In this document: in pieces, positions 25,607 through 33,733 of the stretch
How positions within the stretch are numbered: position 1 is the stretch's first letter
Layout: every line of letters starts with the position of its first letter
Assembly: GCA_016934955.1 (NCBI GenBank)
Contig: JAFGRY010000012.1
Location: 51,325 to 115,324, forward strand
DNA: 64,000 nt
Source: a bacterium
Lineage (GTDB): Bacteria; Zhuqueibacterota; QNDG01; JAGLOF01
Direction: 5' to 3'
The notes under the pieces: model-generated
Told to the model about the DNA's origin: nothing
Seen by the model: only the letters and a program-made list of their open reading frames with translations
The model's database searches: none
Program-made: the position numbers and the translations under genes

Positions 25607-26617
25607 ATGAAACAGACGAAAAAGACCAACAAAGACATACGAGTCGGTGCGGTCATCGGTTTTGCGCTGATCGTTATCATCGCAACCGTGTTTGCCGTCG
25701 GCGGACAGCGAAAGATGTTCGGGGAGAAGGTGCGCTACAGCATTCTTTTCGAAACGACCGCCGGACTCTATGTCGGCGATCCGGTGCTTCTCACCGGTGT
25801 CGAAGTGGGTAATGTGAGCAACGTGGCTTTTCCTCAGGATATACGCGAAAAACGGATCATCGTCGAGGTGGAAGTGCTGAAAGAGGTGGCCCCGAGGATC
25901 AGAAAGGACACGAGAGCGAAAATTGCCTCGGCGAGCCTGGTCTACGGGAAAGTAGTCACGCTGAGTATGGGCAGTATGGAGGCGGAGATACTGGAGCCGG
26001 GCAGCTATATCACCGCCGAAGAGGGATTCGACTACTCATCGGTGGTCAGCAACACCGACACGGTCATTACCGACATCCGCAGTATCGTCAATAAAATCGA
26101 GGAGGGTCAGGGGCTGGCCGGACTCTTTCTGAACGGCTCTCCCCAGATCCAGGCAACGCTGGCGAATCTTACCGAATCATCAGCCCGTCTGGCCGGCATA
26201 CTCTCCCGTCTGGAGAAAGGCGAAAGCACGGCCGGCGCCATTCTTTCTGATTCGCTGGCGTTCCGCCAGACAATCACCGAGTTCCAGCAGTCGGTTGCCG
26301 ATCTTCGCAGGATCACCGAGAACCTGCAGGGAGAGAAGAGCGTTGCCGGCAAGATCATCAATGACGAGGCCTATGGCGAGACGGTTATGGCGGATCTGCA
26401 GTCCACCATGCACTCCCTGGCAAGCATCACCGCCAAGATCGACAGCGGTCAGGGGACCCTGGGCAGCCTCATAAACGACAAGTCCATCTATTATGGTCTG
26501 CAGGATGTCGTGCTCGGCATCGAGAACAACAAACTGGCCAAATGGATTGTTCAGAACCGGCGCAAAGCGGGCGAGAAGGAGCGGAAGAAGCTGGAAGCGT
26601 CCGAGTCGGTACAATAA
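25607..26617 (+). CDS. mlaD: MlaD/MCE family substrate-binding subunit
   Basis: The 336-residue protein has an N-terminal membrane anchor (residues 15-31) and one MCE domain (about 38-120, with FETTAGLYVGDPVLLTGVEVG and SASLVYGKVVTLSMG). A long tail of helical, Ser/Leu-rich segments follows that would form the central channel or tunnel in a hexamer. A repeated motif in the tail resembles (A/G)-G-x-I/L-x-N/S-D. It is the third gene of the mla unit and a paralogue of the orphan MCE protein at 6.3 kb. The start follows AAGGAG. Confidence 0.92.
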   Translation: MKQTKKTNKDIRVGAVIGFALIVIIATVFAVGGQRKMFGEKVRYSILFETTAGLYVGDPVLLTGVEVGNVSNVAFPQDIREKRIIVEVEVLKEVAPRIRKDTRAKIASASLVYGKVVTLSMGSMEAEILEPGSYITAEEGFDYSSVVSNTDTVITDIRSIVNKIEEGQGLAGLFLNGSPQIQATLANLTESSARLAGILSRLEKGESTAGAILSDSLAFRQTITEFQQSVADLRRITENLQGEKSVAGKIINDEAYGETVMADLQSTMHSLASITAKIDSGQGTLGSLINDKSIYYGLQDVVLGIENNKLAKWIVQNRRKAGEKERKKLEASESVQ

Positions 26618-26669
26618 TGCCGCCCCGGGTTCGTCTGCACAGTAAGGAGAAAGGAGAGGTGAACGGATC

Positions 26670-27305
26670 ATGGAGAGACTGATCCAGATGCTGCCGCAGC
26701 TGGCGGTGCTGATATTTTCTATTGTCGTGCATGAGGTCGCCCACGGCGTGATCGCGCTGAGGCACGGGGACACAACCGCCCGGGATGCGGGCAGGCTTAC
26801 CCTCAACCCGCTGCCCCACATCGATCTCTTCGGAACGATCCTTTTCCCGCTGATCCTCATTATCTCCAACGCGGGATTTCTCTTCGGCTGGGCCAAGCCG
26901 GTGCCGGTGAATCCCTGGCGGCTGCGGCTGCCGAAAAAGGATATGGCCTTTATCGGGGCGGCGGGCCCGCTGAGCAATCTGGTCCTGGCTGTTGCCGCCG
27001 GCCTGATATTCAGAACACTTTTAACCACCTTCGGCGGCAGCGGTATTCTCATCAGGACCCTGTTTTACGCAGTCTATATCAACGTGATCCTGGCGATTTT
27101 CAATCTTATTCCCATCCCCCCGCTGGACGGGTCCCGTATCCTCATCGCTTTCCTGCCCCAGCGTACGGCCGAACGGTACATACAGTTCGAACGGTACGGG
27201 ATGTTCATCATTTTCGCGCTGATGATGCTGGGATTCTTCCGTATCATTCTGCTGCCGGTAGCGAACGTGCTCATGCAGCTGATCGCCGGCATTCCGCTGT
27301 ATTAG
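26670..27305 (+). CDS. Site-2 protease family (M50) membrane metalloprotease
   Basis: The 211-residue membrane protein has the zinc motif HEVAH at residues 21-25 in the first helix, GRLTLNPLPHIDLFGTILFP, and the second metal motif in a later helix as NLIPIPPLDGSRIL, where the Asp completes the site. This is the compact, PDZ-free subgroup close to SpoIVFB/Rip-like peptidases, which cut substrates inside the membrane or remove signal-peptide remnants. AGGAGAAAGGAGAGG precedes the ATG closely. It starts 52 bases after mlaD and may share that transcript. Confidence 0.9.
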   Translation: MERLIQMLPQLAVLIFSIVVHEVAHGVIALRHGDTTARDAGRLTLNPLPHIDLFGTILFPLILIISNAGFLFGWAKPVPVNPWRLRLPKKDMAFIGAAGPLSNLVLAVAAGLIFRTLLTTFGGSGILIRTLFYAVYINVILAIFNLIPIPPLDGSRILIAFLPQRTAERYIQFERYGMFIIFALMMLGFFRIILLPVANVLMQLIAGIPLY

Positions 27306-27350
27306 CCGTCCCCTGTCCGCGGTACCATACCCTCTGTAAGGAGTCTGCTC

Positions 27351-27872
27351 ATGACGGATCAGATCGCGAATACCTATCGCACCCATCATACCCGTCCTGA
27401 TCTGGGCGGAGAGCACCGTCTCAATGACCTGGTGCAGGCAGTGCTCTTCCTGATATTCATGGCGGTCTGGGCGCTGGATGTCTTTCATTTCCACTATTCC
27501 CTGCGTCCCCTCACCACGATTCCCCCGCTTGTGCGGAATATCGTTATCGTCTGTACCTCCCTCGCCGCCTCATATCTGGCGTTTTCCGGGCTGAAAACGG
27601 TATTTGGCGAGGTCAGGGAAAAACCGGCGGTGATCAGAACGGGAGTGTTCCGGCTGGTGAGACATCCCATCTATCTGGCGGCCATCCTTTTTTATTTCAT
27701 GTTCCTTATCATGGCCTTCTCACAGCTGGCCGCGGCTGTCTGGGTCATCATTGTCCTTTTCTACTACTGGTCGGCCCGCTATGAGGAACGGCTCCTGATA
27801 GAGAAATTCGGCGACGCCTATCGTGCCTACATCAGGGATGTCCCCATGTTCATCCCCGGATTCAGAAAGTGA
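27351..27872 (+). CDS. Isoprenylcysteine carboxyl methyltransferase/PEMT-like membrane methyltransferase
   Basis: The 173-residue protein has four or five helices and the C-terminal SAM-binding pattern of the ICMT/PEMT superfamily: RTGVFRLVRHPIYLAAILFY, then a cytoplasmic YEERLLIEKFGDAYRAYIRD. In bacteria the family methylates phospholipid head groups or other membrane acceptors; the substrate here is not known. TAAGGAG lies 9 bases before the ATG. Its last bases carry the ribosome site of the MscS-like gene. Confidence 0.85.
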   Translation: MTDQIANTYRTHHTRPDLGGEHRLNDLVQAVLFLIFMAVWALDVFHFHYSLRPLTTIPPLVRNIVIVCTSLAASYLAFSGLKTVFGEVREKPAVIRTGVFRLVRHPIYLAAILFYFMFLIMAFSQLAAAVWVIIVLFYYWSARYEERLLIEKFGDAYRAYIRDVPMFIPGFRK

Positions 27873-27880
27873 GGCAACCG

Positions 27881-28261
27881 ATGCAGGCCATCATTGATTT
27901 TTTCCGGACGCAGCACTACCTGATCGAAGCAGCCGCGGTTGTGCTGCTGATCATCATCACCATGGTGCTGCGGCGGGTCATTCCGGTTCTCGAGAAGAAG
28001 TTCCTGCGTGCCCTCACCGCTAGCTGCAGTGCTCATCCCGATGTGCTCGACGACCCGCCTCCGGCTGCATTTTTTGTCAACTTCGCTGATTCCTCCCTTG
28101 ATTTCAAGGTCACCTGCCGTGTCCCCGAGTGGGGGATGCAGTGGCAGACGGCCGAGGATATCCGCTCTGAAATATATAACACCTTTGAACGGGAAGGCAT
28201 CGAGATCCCCTTCCCGCAGCGTGTCGTGACGCGTCGGGACGAGCAGCCGCATGTCTCCTGA
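27881..28261 (+). CDS. Shortened MscS-like protein: membrane helix joined to the C-terminal alpha/beta domain
   Basis: The 126-residue product has one membrane helix (residues 16-33, AAAVVLLIIITMVLRRV). It then passes straight into what looks like the cytoplasmic C-terminal domain of small-conductance mechanosensitive channels: HPDVLDDPPPAAFFVNFADS, SLDFKVTCRVPEW, then EDIRSEIYNTFEREGIEIPF and PFPQRVV. The pore helix TM3 and the middle beta domain are absent. I chose the ATG at 27,881 because GAGG lies 6 bases before it; a GTG at 27,869 is in frame. Reading is intact, so it could be a functional mini-protein, a deletion relic, or a subunit that joins a full MscS. Confidence 0.7.
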   Translation: MQAIIDFFRTQHYLIEAAAVVLLIIITMVLRRVIPVLEKKFLRALTASCSAHPDVLDDPPPAAFFVNFADSSLDFKVTCRVPEWGMQWQTAEDIRSEIYNTFEREGIEIPFPQRVVTRRDEQPHVS

Positions 28262-29060
28262 ACCAGCGGCCGCGGTGAGCGGCCCCAGCGGTATCGGCGG
28301 CGGCCGTATCTTTCGGTTCGACTCGCTTTCATCCACCAACACCTGGGCCATGCAGCATCTGGATGAACTGAGACACGGAGACGTGATCACCGCAGGGAAG
28401 CAGACGGCCGGCCGGGGCCGGCGCGACCGTTCCTGGATCTCCGGTGAAGGCGGTCTTGCCTTTTCGCTGATTTTCGGCCTGTCCCGCACCAGTGACCGCG
28501 GCGGCCTCGCGGGAATGGCCGCCGCCCTGGGTGTGGCGGACGCGCTGTCTTCGATGGGGCTTGAACCGCGGCTCAAGTGGCCCAATGATGTGATGCTCAG
28601 TGACCGGAAAGTGTGCGGCATTCTCTGTGAATCCCGGTCCAGCGCCGATACGGCGGTGATCGGAGTGGGTATGAATGTGAACCAGACACGGGATGAGCTT
28701 GACCGCCTGTATCTGGACAATCCCGTGACCTCGCTGTACGCCGAGACGGGCGACAGGCGGGATCCCCTGTCGGTGCTGAAACTGCTCCTTCCGTTTATTG
28801 GGGAGGAGGTAAGCGCATTCATGACGCACGATCCCGCCCTTTTGCCGGACCGCTGGGAGCCGTATGACTGGTTGCGCGGCTGCCGCGTTTCTCTGATGGA
28901 TGGATCCGGCGCGTTTTCAGGCGTCTACCGCGGTCTGGATGAACAGGGACGGGTGATAATACAGACGGCGGACGGCGATGAGCAGCGGTTCTGGACCGGG
29001 GATGTAAGCAGAATCAGAATACGCGGGAAAGAGGACCATCCCGCCGCCCGGGCCGGATAA
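28251..29060 (+). CDS. birA: Biotin-[acetyl-CoA-carboxylase] ligase, class I
   Basis: BirA activates biotin as biotinyl-AMP and attaches it to the Lys of BCCP, encoded here at 32.4 kb. The 269-residue protein has the BPL catalytic core: FRFDSLSSTNTWAMQHL, TAGKQTAGRGRRDRSWISGE (biotinyl-AMP loop), LKWPNDVMLSDRKVCGILCE and VIGVGMNVNQ. A C-terminal SH3-like domain follows. There is no N-terminal helix-turn-helix, so it is not a repressor of biotin genes. The ATG at 28,251 overlaps the preceding gene by 11 bases. Confidence 0.94.
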   Translation: MSPEPAAAVSGPSGIGGGRIFRFDSLSSTNTWAMQHLDELRHGDVITAGKQTAGRGRRDRSWISGEGGLAFSLIFGLSRTSDRGGLAGMAAALGVADALSSMGLEPRLKWPNDVMLSDRKVCGILCESRSSADTAVIGVGMNVNQTRDELDRLYLDNPVTSLYAETGDRRDPLSVLKLLLPFIGEEVSAFMTHDPALLPDRWEPYDWLRGCRVSLMDGSGAFSGVYRGLDEQGRVIIQTADGDEQRFWTGDVSRIRIRGKEDHPAARAG

Positions 29061-29087
29061 CGGACCGGACGGCGCTGCACATGAGGA

Positions 29088-30584
29088 TCAGGGGACAAGC
29101 CGTTTTGACATCCAGCGGTTGGCCAGCAGCAGCATAACGATGAGCAGGGACCACTGCACCAGATTGGTCATGAGCGAGTACTGGCCGAACGGATCGGCCC
29201 AGTCGCCGGCTTGAGCAGCCTGGGAAAACCACCAGACCAGGAGAATTACGGCACCCGCAGGCACCACGTAGCGAATATCATGCACCCACCAGCGGCCGAT
29301 GTTCCAGTCGGTTTTATCCGCGAGCAATTCATTTGTGCGCATGTTGTCGAGACCGTAGCGCATCAGGGTGAAGGCGATGAACGCGCCTGAAACCACCAGC
29401 GCATTTCCCCAGACAAAATCCTGATTTGTCAGAAATGTCAGATTCCTCGCGGAGGGTATGCCCAGAAGGTAAACGAACCCGATGACCAGGGGTATGGCGG
29501 TGGCGCGTTTAAAGCCGGCATCGACCATGACCCTGGTCGGCAGCTCCAGCATGGCGATCAGCGATGAAAATCCCGCGAAGGTCAGGCCCAGGAAGAAAAG
29601 CACACAGAGCGGATGGCCCAGAAACATGCGGGCGAACAGCTGGGGCATCCAGATGAAGGTCAGGCCCGTGGCCGCGGGACCGCTTTCTTTCATAATGCCG
29701 AGTATTTCCGGTCTGGCCATGCCCATCTCGGTCTGCAGCACGGCGAATACCGTGCCGAATATCATCAGGGCCGCGAGAATCGATACGGTGTTGTTCCCCA
29801 CCGCGGTGGTGAAGGCGTTTTTCACGGCACCATGTTCCTTTTTCATGTAGGCGGCATAGGTAAGGAAAAGCCCCCAGCCTGCCCCGGTGTCCCAGGCGTT
29901 TTGAGTAAGCGCCTCCAGCCAGATGCGGGGCTGCAGCAGCTGCTGCCACTGGGGAGTGAAGAGGTAGGCGACTCCGGACCAGGCTCCCTGTAAGGTAAGG
30001 GCCCGCACCACGCTGAGGAGTACGATACCCAGCAGCGTGGGGATGAGAATTTTGTTTACTTTTTCAATAGATGAGACGCCCTTCCAGATGGCGAAGGCGC
30101 CGAACCCCATGGCACCTGCGTGGAAGACCAGCGGCCAGTAGCTGTTCTGAAACTGGTTCCATACAGCCACGGAGGCCTCGGTGGTGAGGGGGAGCGGATG
30201 GACGAGCATGTGAATGAAATAGTAGATACACCATCCCACGACAACCGAGTAGAAGAAACAGATGGCGGTGGCGACGAAGGCGATGAATGTACCCATCCAG
30301 GTGAACCGTTTGCCCGCGGTGAGCGCGATGGAGCCGATTACCCCCCGGCGCTGCTTGCGCCCGATGGCGTACTCAGCGATGATCAGGGGGACGCTCCAGA
30401 GAAAGAGAAATATGATCCAGGCGATGATCAGCGCTCCCGCGCCGGCCTCGCCGCCGTTTGAGGCGGCGATTCTGGGAAATCGCCAGATGTTGCCGGTGCC
30501 GACCGCGACACCGAGCGCGCTTAACAGAAGTCCCAGCCGTGAGTTGAATCTCTGGTTTACACTTTTGTCGATCGTGTTCGCCAT
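29088..30584 (-). CDS. Sodium-dependent SNF (neurotransmitter-type) symporter
   Basis: The 498-residue protein has about 12 membrane segments and the NSS/SNF signature in helix 1, GVAVGTGNIWRFPRIAASNG, where the unwound region binds sodium and an amino acid. Prokaryotic members such as LeuT, TnaT and MhsT carry amino acids. This one probably does too, but the specific substrate cannot be read off. The ATG at 30,584 follows GGAGG. It lies downstream of gcvH, whose terminator separates the two, and its 3' end faces birA with a 27-base gap. Confidence 0.93.
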   Translation of the reverse strand: MANTIDKSVNQRFNSRLGLLLSALGVAVGTGNIWRFPRIAASNGGEAGAGALIIAWIIFLFLWSVPLIIAEYAIGRKQRRGVIGSIALTAGKRFTWMGTFIAFVATAICFFYSVVVGWCIYYFIHMLVHPLPLTTEASVAVWNQFQNSYWPLVFHAGAMGFGAFAIWKGVSSIEKVNKILIPTLLGIVLLSVVRALTLQGAWSGVAYLFTPQWQQLLQPRIWLEALTQNAWDTGAGWGLFLTYAAYMKKEHGAVKNAFTTAVGNNTVSILAALMIFGTVFAVLQTEMGMARPEILGIMKESGPAATGLTFIWMPQLFARMFLGHPLCVLFFLGLTFAGFSSLIAMLELPTRVMVDAGFKRATAIPLVIGFVYLLGIPSARNLTFLTNQDFVWGNALVVSGAFIAFTLMRYGLDNMRTNELLADKTDWNIGRWWVHDIRYVVPAGAVILLVWWFSQAAQAGDWADPFGQYSLMTNLVQWSLLIVMLLLANRWMSKRLVP

Positions 30585-30646
30585 GACAGCCTCCGGATCG
30601 TTACGCTGAGGAAGAGTGAGTGCTGGAAAAAGCAGCGGGATATATG

Positions 30647-30678
30647 AAAACGGCCCCTCAGTGCTGCCGGGGCCGTTT
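30647..30678 (-). terminator. Rho-independent terminator after gcvH
   Basis: On the minus strand, ACGGCCCC pairs with GGGGCCGT around an 11-12-base loop and is followed by four T. It lies 16 bases past the gcvH stop and separates the efp-accB-accC-gcvH unit from the SNF transporter. Confidence 0.8.
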
Positions 30679-30693
30679 GGACGTCTGTCAGCG

Positions 30694-31071
30694 TCAGCTG
30701 ATCATATTTTGGTATTCCTCGGCCGACATCAGGTCTTCGAGCTCTGAGGTGTCGGCTATTTTTATCTTCAGAATCCATCCACCGCTATAGGGATCCGTGT
30801 TGACTTGCTGGGGGTCGTCCACCAGGTCTTCATTGATTTCAGTAACCTCACCGGAAACCGGCGCATAGAGATCGGAAACGGCTTTCACGGCTTCGATGCT
30901 GGCGCAGGGTTCGGACTGGGTAGTCTGTTCTCCCGGGTCGGGCATCTCGATGAAGACGATATCGCCCAGTTCGCCCTGGGCGTAATCGGTAATGCCGACG
31001 ACCGCGATATCATTTTCCACTCTTACCCATTCGTGATCTTCTGTGTACAGCAATTCTTCTGGTACGTTCAT
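30694..31071 (-). CDS. gcvH: Glycine cleavage system H protein
   Basis: GcvH carries a lipoyl arm that shuttles the aminomethyl group between the P and T proteins. In some bacteria it is also the lipoyl relay used to lipoylate other enzymes. The 125-residue product has the canonical fold and the lipoylation lysine at about Lys63 in SIEAVKAVSDLYAPVSGEV. GAGGAAATT precedes the ATG. It follows accC by 14 bases in the efp-accB-accC-gcvH order; gcvP and gcvT are not in the window. It ends before a clear terminator. Confidence 0.95.
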   Translation of the reverse strand: MNVPEELLYTEDHEWVRVENDIAVVGITDYAQGELGDIVFIEMPDPGEQTTQSEPCASIEAVKAVSDLYAPVSGEVTEINEDLVDDPQQVNTDPYSGGWILKIKIADTSELEDLMSAEEYQNMIS

Positions 31072-31085
31072 AATTTCCTCTTCAG

Positions 31086-32438
31086 TTATTGTTCCGGTTG
31101 TATGTGAAACGTTTCTAAAAATGTGGTATCGAAATTTCCTTTAATAAACTCCGGATGCATCAGCACCTGCTTGTGGAACGGAATGGTGGTCGGGACTCCT
31201 TCGATGATGAATTCATCCAGTGCCCGCACCATCTGATTGAGCGCCTCTGAGCGGGTGCGCGCGTGGGAAATGATTTTCGCCAGCAGCGAATCATAGAAAG
31301 GCGGCACCCGATACTGCGCGTAGGCGTGGGTGTCGACCCTGATCCCGAAGCCGCCCGGCACATGAAAACTCGTAATCGTACCCGGTACGGGGCGGAAATT
31401 ATGGTAGGGATCTTCGGCGTTGATACGGCATTCAATGGCGTGTCCCCTGGGTCGCAGGGCGCTGTGGGTCTCGTTCAGCGATCCGCCGCCGGCTACGTCT
31501 ATCTGCTCTTTCAGCAGATCAATGCCGTATACGAGCTCGGTTACCGGATGTTCCACCTGGATCCTGGTGTTCATTTCCATAAAATAAAAGCCGCCGTCCG
31601 GATCGAGAAGGAATTCGATTGTGCCCGCACTCTTGTAGTTCACCGCTCTGGCCCCGGCAAGGGACGCCTCGATCATTTTTCCCCGCAGGATTTCGTCAAC
31701 CGCAGGCGACGGCGACTCCTCCAGCAGTTTCTGGTGTTTCCGCTGAATCGAACATTCCCGTTCCCCGAGGGCGATCACTCCTCCCCGGCCGTCACCCAGA
31801 AGCTGCACTTCGATGTGGCGGGGATTTTCGAAATAGCGCTCCATGTAGAGGGTGGGATTTCCAAAAGCGTTCATCGCTTCCGTTTTCGCGGACTGGAACG
31901 CCTTGGACAGTCCGGCGGCGTCACGAACGATCCGCATGCCCCTTCCCCCGCCTCCGGCGGCCGCTTTGAGAATGATGGGAAACCCGATGCTCGATGCGAG
32001 CCTGACCGCCTCTTTTTCATCAGAGACGCCTCCGTCACTGCCGGGGATTACCGGCACTCCGGCAGCGCGCATCATGTTTTTCGCGAATATTTTGTCACCC
32101 ATCTTCGCGATCATTTCCGAGGTCGGGCCGATGAAATTGATGCCGCTCGACTCGACCACTTCCGCGAATTTGGCGTTTTCAGCGAGGAATCCGTATCCGG
32201 GATGAATACCGTCGGCGCCGGTGATTTCCGCGGCCGCCATCAGGCGGGGAATGTTGAGGTAACTTTCCGCCGGTGAGGGCGGGCCGATGCAGACCGCTTC
32301 ATCGGCAAAGCGGACATGCAGACTGTCCTTGTCGGCTTCGGAATAGACCGCGACAGTGGCGATTCCCAGTTCCCGGCAGGCACGGATGATCCGTAAGGCG
32401 ATCTCACCCCTGTTCGCAATGAGAACTTTATGTATCAA
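31086..32438 (-). CDS. accC: Acetyl-CoA carboxylase, biotin carboxylase subunit
   Basis: AccC carboxylates biotin on BCCP with ATP and bicarbonate, the first step of fatty-acid synthesis. The 450-residue protein has [19 protein letters not shown] at the N-terminus, [20 protein letters not shown], the glycine-rich ATP-grasp loop [14 protein letters not shown], the HIEVQLLGD strand and the catalytic [18 protein letters not shown] region. The start codon is TTG at 32,438, preceded by AAGGAG; the sequence begins exactly where the family does. It is 9 bases after accB and probably coupled to it. accA and accD are not in view. Confidence 0.96.
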   Translation of the reverse strand: MIHKVLIANRGEIALRIIRACRELGIATVAVYSEADKDSLHVRFADEAVCIGPPSPAESYLNIPRLMAAAEITGADGIHPGYGFLAENAKFAEVVESSGINFIGPTSEMIAKMGDKIFAKNMMRAAGVPVIPGSDGGVSDEKEAVRLASSIGFPIILKAAAGGGGRGMRIVRDAAGLSKAFQSAKTEAMNAFGNPTLYMERYFENPRHIEVQLLGDGRGGVIALGERECSIQRKHQKLLEESPSPAVDEILRGKMIEASLAGARAVNYKSAGTIEFLLDPDGGFYFMEMNTRIQVEHPVTELVYGIDLLKEQIDVAGGGSLNETHSALRPRGHAIECRINAEDPYHNFRPVPGTITSFHVPGGFGIRVDTHAYAQYRVPPFYDSLLAKIISHARTRSEALNQMVRALDEFIIEGVPTTIPFHKQVLMHPEFIKGNFDTTFLETFHIQPEQ

Positions 32439-32447
32439 ATCCGCTCC

Positions 32448-32915
32448 TTATGCCTTTTCCGCCAGGAAAAGCGGCTGGTTATATTCCACCGGCTGCGCGT
32501 TGTCAACAAGCACTTTAACGATTTTCCCCGTAATCTCGGCCTCGATCTCGTTCATCAGCTTCATGGCCTCGATGATACAGAGCACCTTGCCCGGTTTTAT
32601 CTGGTCGCCCTCCTGCACATAGGGATCTGCTTCGGGAGACGCGGCCGAGTAGAAGGTGCCGACCATGGGTGAACATATTTCGATGAGATGTTCGGACAGC
32701 CCGGGTTTCACCGCCGGAGGACTTTCGGGCAGGGGCGCCGGTGCAGGTTTCGGCGGCGCCGCCGCCGCTGAATAAATCGCAGGAGATTCTACTGTCTGGA
32801 TTTGATTGCCGTGTTTGAGAATTCTCACGTAAAAGGTGTCTTCCTGAATCTCGATTTCCTGAACATCACTTTTTTCAACCAGTTTCAGCAGTTTCTTGAT
32901 TTCAGTCAAATCCAT
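32448..32915 (-). CDS. accB: Biotin carboxyl carrier protein of acetyl-CoA carboxylase
   Basis: BCCP carries biotin between the carboxylase and carboxyltransferase. The 155-residue protein has a short N-terminal helix region, a Pro/Ala-rich linker (residues 50-70) and the biotinyl domain, with Lys119 in CIIEAMKLMNEIEAEITG as the biotin site. The thumb region TFYSAASPEADPYVQEGD typical of AccB is present. AGGAGAGCG stands before the ATG. The ligase for this lysine is encoded at 28.25 kb. The gene lies 26 bases after efp in one operon. Confidence 0.96.
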   Translation of the reverse strand: MDLTEIKKLLKLVEKSDVQEIEIQEDTFYVRILKHGNQIQTVESPAIYSAAAAPPKPAPAPLPESPPAVKPGLSEHLIEICSPMVGTFYSAASPEADPYVQEGDQIKPGKVLCIIEAMKLMNEIEAEITGKIVKVLVDNAQPVEYNQPLFLAEKA

Positions 32916-32941
32916 CGCGCTCTCCTGTAGTGTAGGGACCC

Positions 32942-33502
32942 TTATTTTACCCGTTCTACATATTCGCCGGTCCTCGTGTCAATCTTCACTATTTCACCTT
33001 CTTCGATAAACAGGGGAACCTGAACGACTGCGCCGGTTTCCAGCGTCGCCGGCTTGGACCCGCCTGAGGCGGTGTCACCGCGGACACCCGGGTCGGTCCT
33101 GGTTATCTCCAGATTGACAAATATCGGCAGTTCCACCGAAAGCGGCGCCTCGCCGTGAAAGAGCACTTCCACATCCATGCCCTCTTTGAGAAATTCCACC
33201 GCATCTCCAACGACATCGTCATTGCCGGTAACCTGTTCGTAGGTTTTATTGTTCATAAAAACATACTCGCCGTCGCCGCCGTAGAGGTACTGATACGGCC
33301 GCCTTTCAAGACGGACATCATCTATTTTTTCCCCCGAGCGATAGGTTCTTTCGAGGACGCTTCCGGTTTTCACGTTTTTCAGCCGTGTCCGGGTGAACCC
33401 ACCGCCTTTACCGGGTTTTACATGCTGAAAATCAACAATGGTGAACAGTTCACCTTCGACCTTGATCACCATGCCTTTTCTTATATCGGATGTCTGTGCC
33501 AT
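32942..33502 (-). CDS. efp: Translation elongation factor P
   Basis: EF-P binds between the P and E sites and relieves stalling at polyproline. The 186-residue product shows three OB-like domains and the tip loop VKPGKGGGFTRTRLKN, whose Lys is the position modified in other bacteria. The modifying enzymes (EpmA/B, YmfI or EarP) are not in this window. The start at MAQTSDIRKGM (33,502) has GGAG upstream; an in-frame Met at 33,526 would add eight residues outside the family. A good promoter lies upstream. Confidence 0.96.
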   Translation of the reverse strand: MAQTSDIRKGMVIKVEGELFTIVDFQHVKPGKGGGFTRTRLKNVKTGSVLERTYRSGEKIDDVRLERRPYQYLYGGDGEYVFMNNKTYEQVTGNDDVVGDAVEFLKEGMDVEVLFHGEAPLSVELPIFVNLEITRTDPGVRGDTASGGSKPATLETGAVVQVPLFIEEGEIVKIDTRTGEYVERVK

Positions 33503-33535
33503 GCAGATAACTCCACGATTGTACATTTAGAACGT

Positions 33536-33564
33536 AATGTAAAAGAATAAAATGTAATTGTCAA
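33536..33564 (-). promoter_or_regulatory. efp operon promoter
   Basis: On the minus strand, TTGACA (33,564-33,559), 17 bases, TACATT (33,541-33,536). The -10 box ends about 34 bases before the efp ATG. The boxes and spacing are identical to the site at 11,838. Confidence 0.68.
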
Positions 33565-33631
33565 CATCCTGTTGGCATGACCACAAAAAATTGCCCGCAC
33601 CTTTCCTGCGTGATTTGTGAACAGCTTGCCC

Positions 33632-33660
33632 TTGCATTCCCGGTGTAAATGGTGTAGGTT
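33632..33660 (+). promoter_or_regulatory. Possible promoter for the secreted protein at 33,734
   Basis: TTGCAT, 17 bases, TAGGTT, in the divergent gap between efp and the secreted-protein gene. Confidence 0.4.
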
Positions 33661-33733
33661 TTAGAGAAGGCAGCAGGCCGGGCCCGGTGTCTGCGAGATA
33701 CGTACCACCATCGACAACCAGGAGGCAGTAACA

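Noticed and set aside
27869..28261. mscS pseudogene with a frameshift
   Set aside because: The frame is continuous from a good start to the stop, without internal stops, so I call it a shortened gene instead.
33503..33526. Eight-residue N-terminal extension of EF-P
   Set aside because: The family begins at MAQTSDIRKG and a ribosome site fits that ATG.
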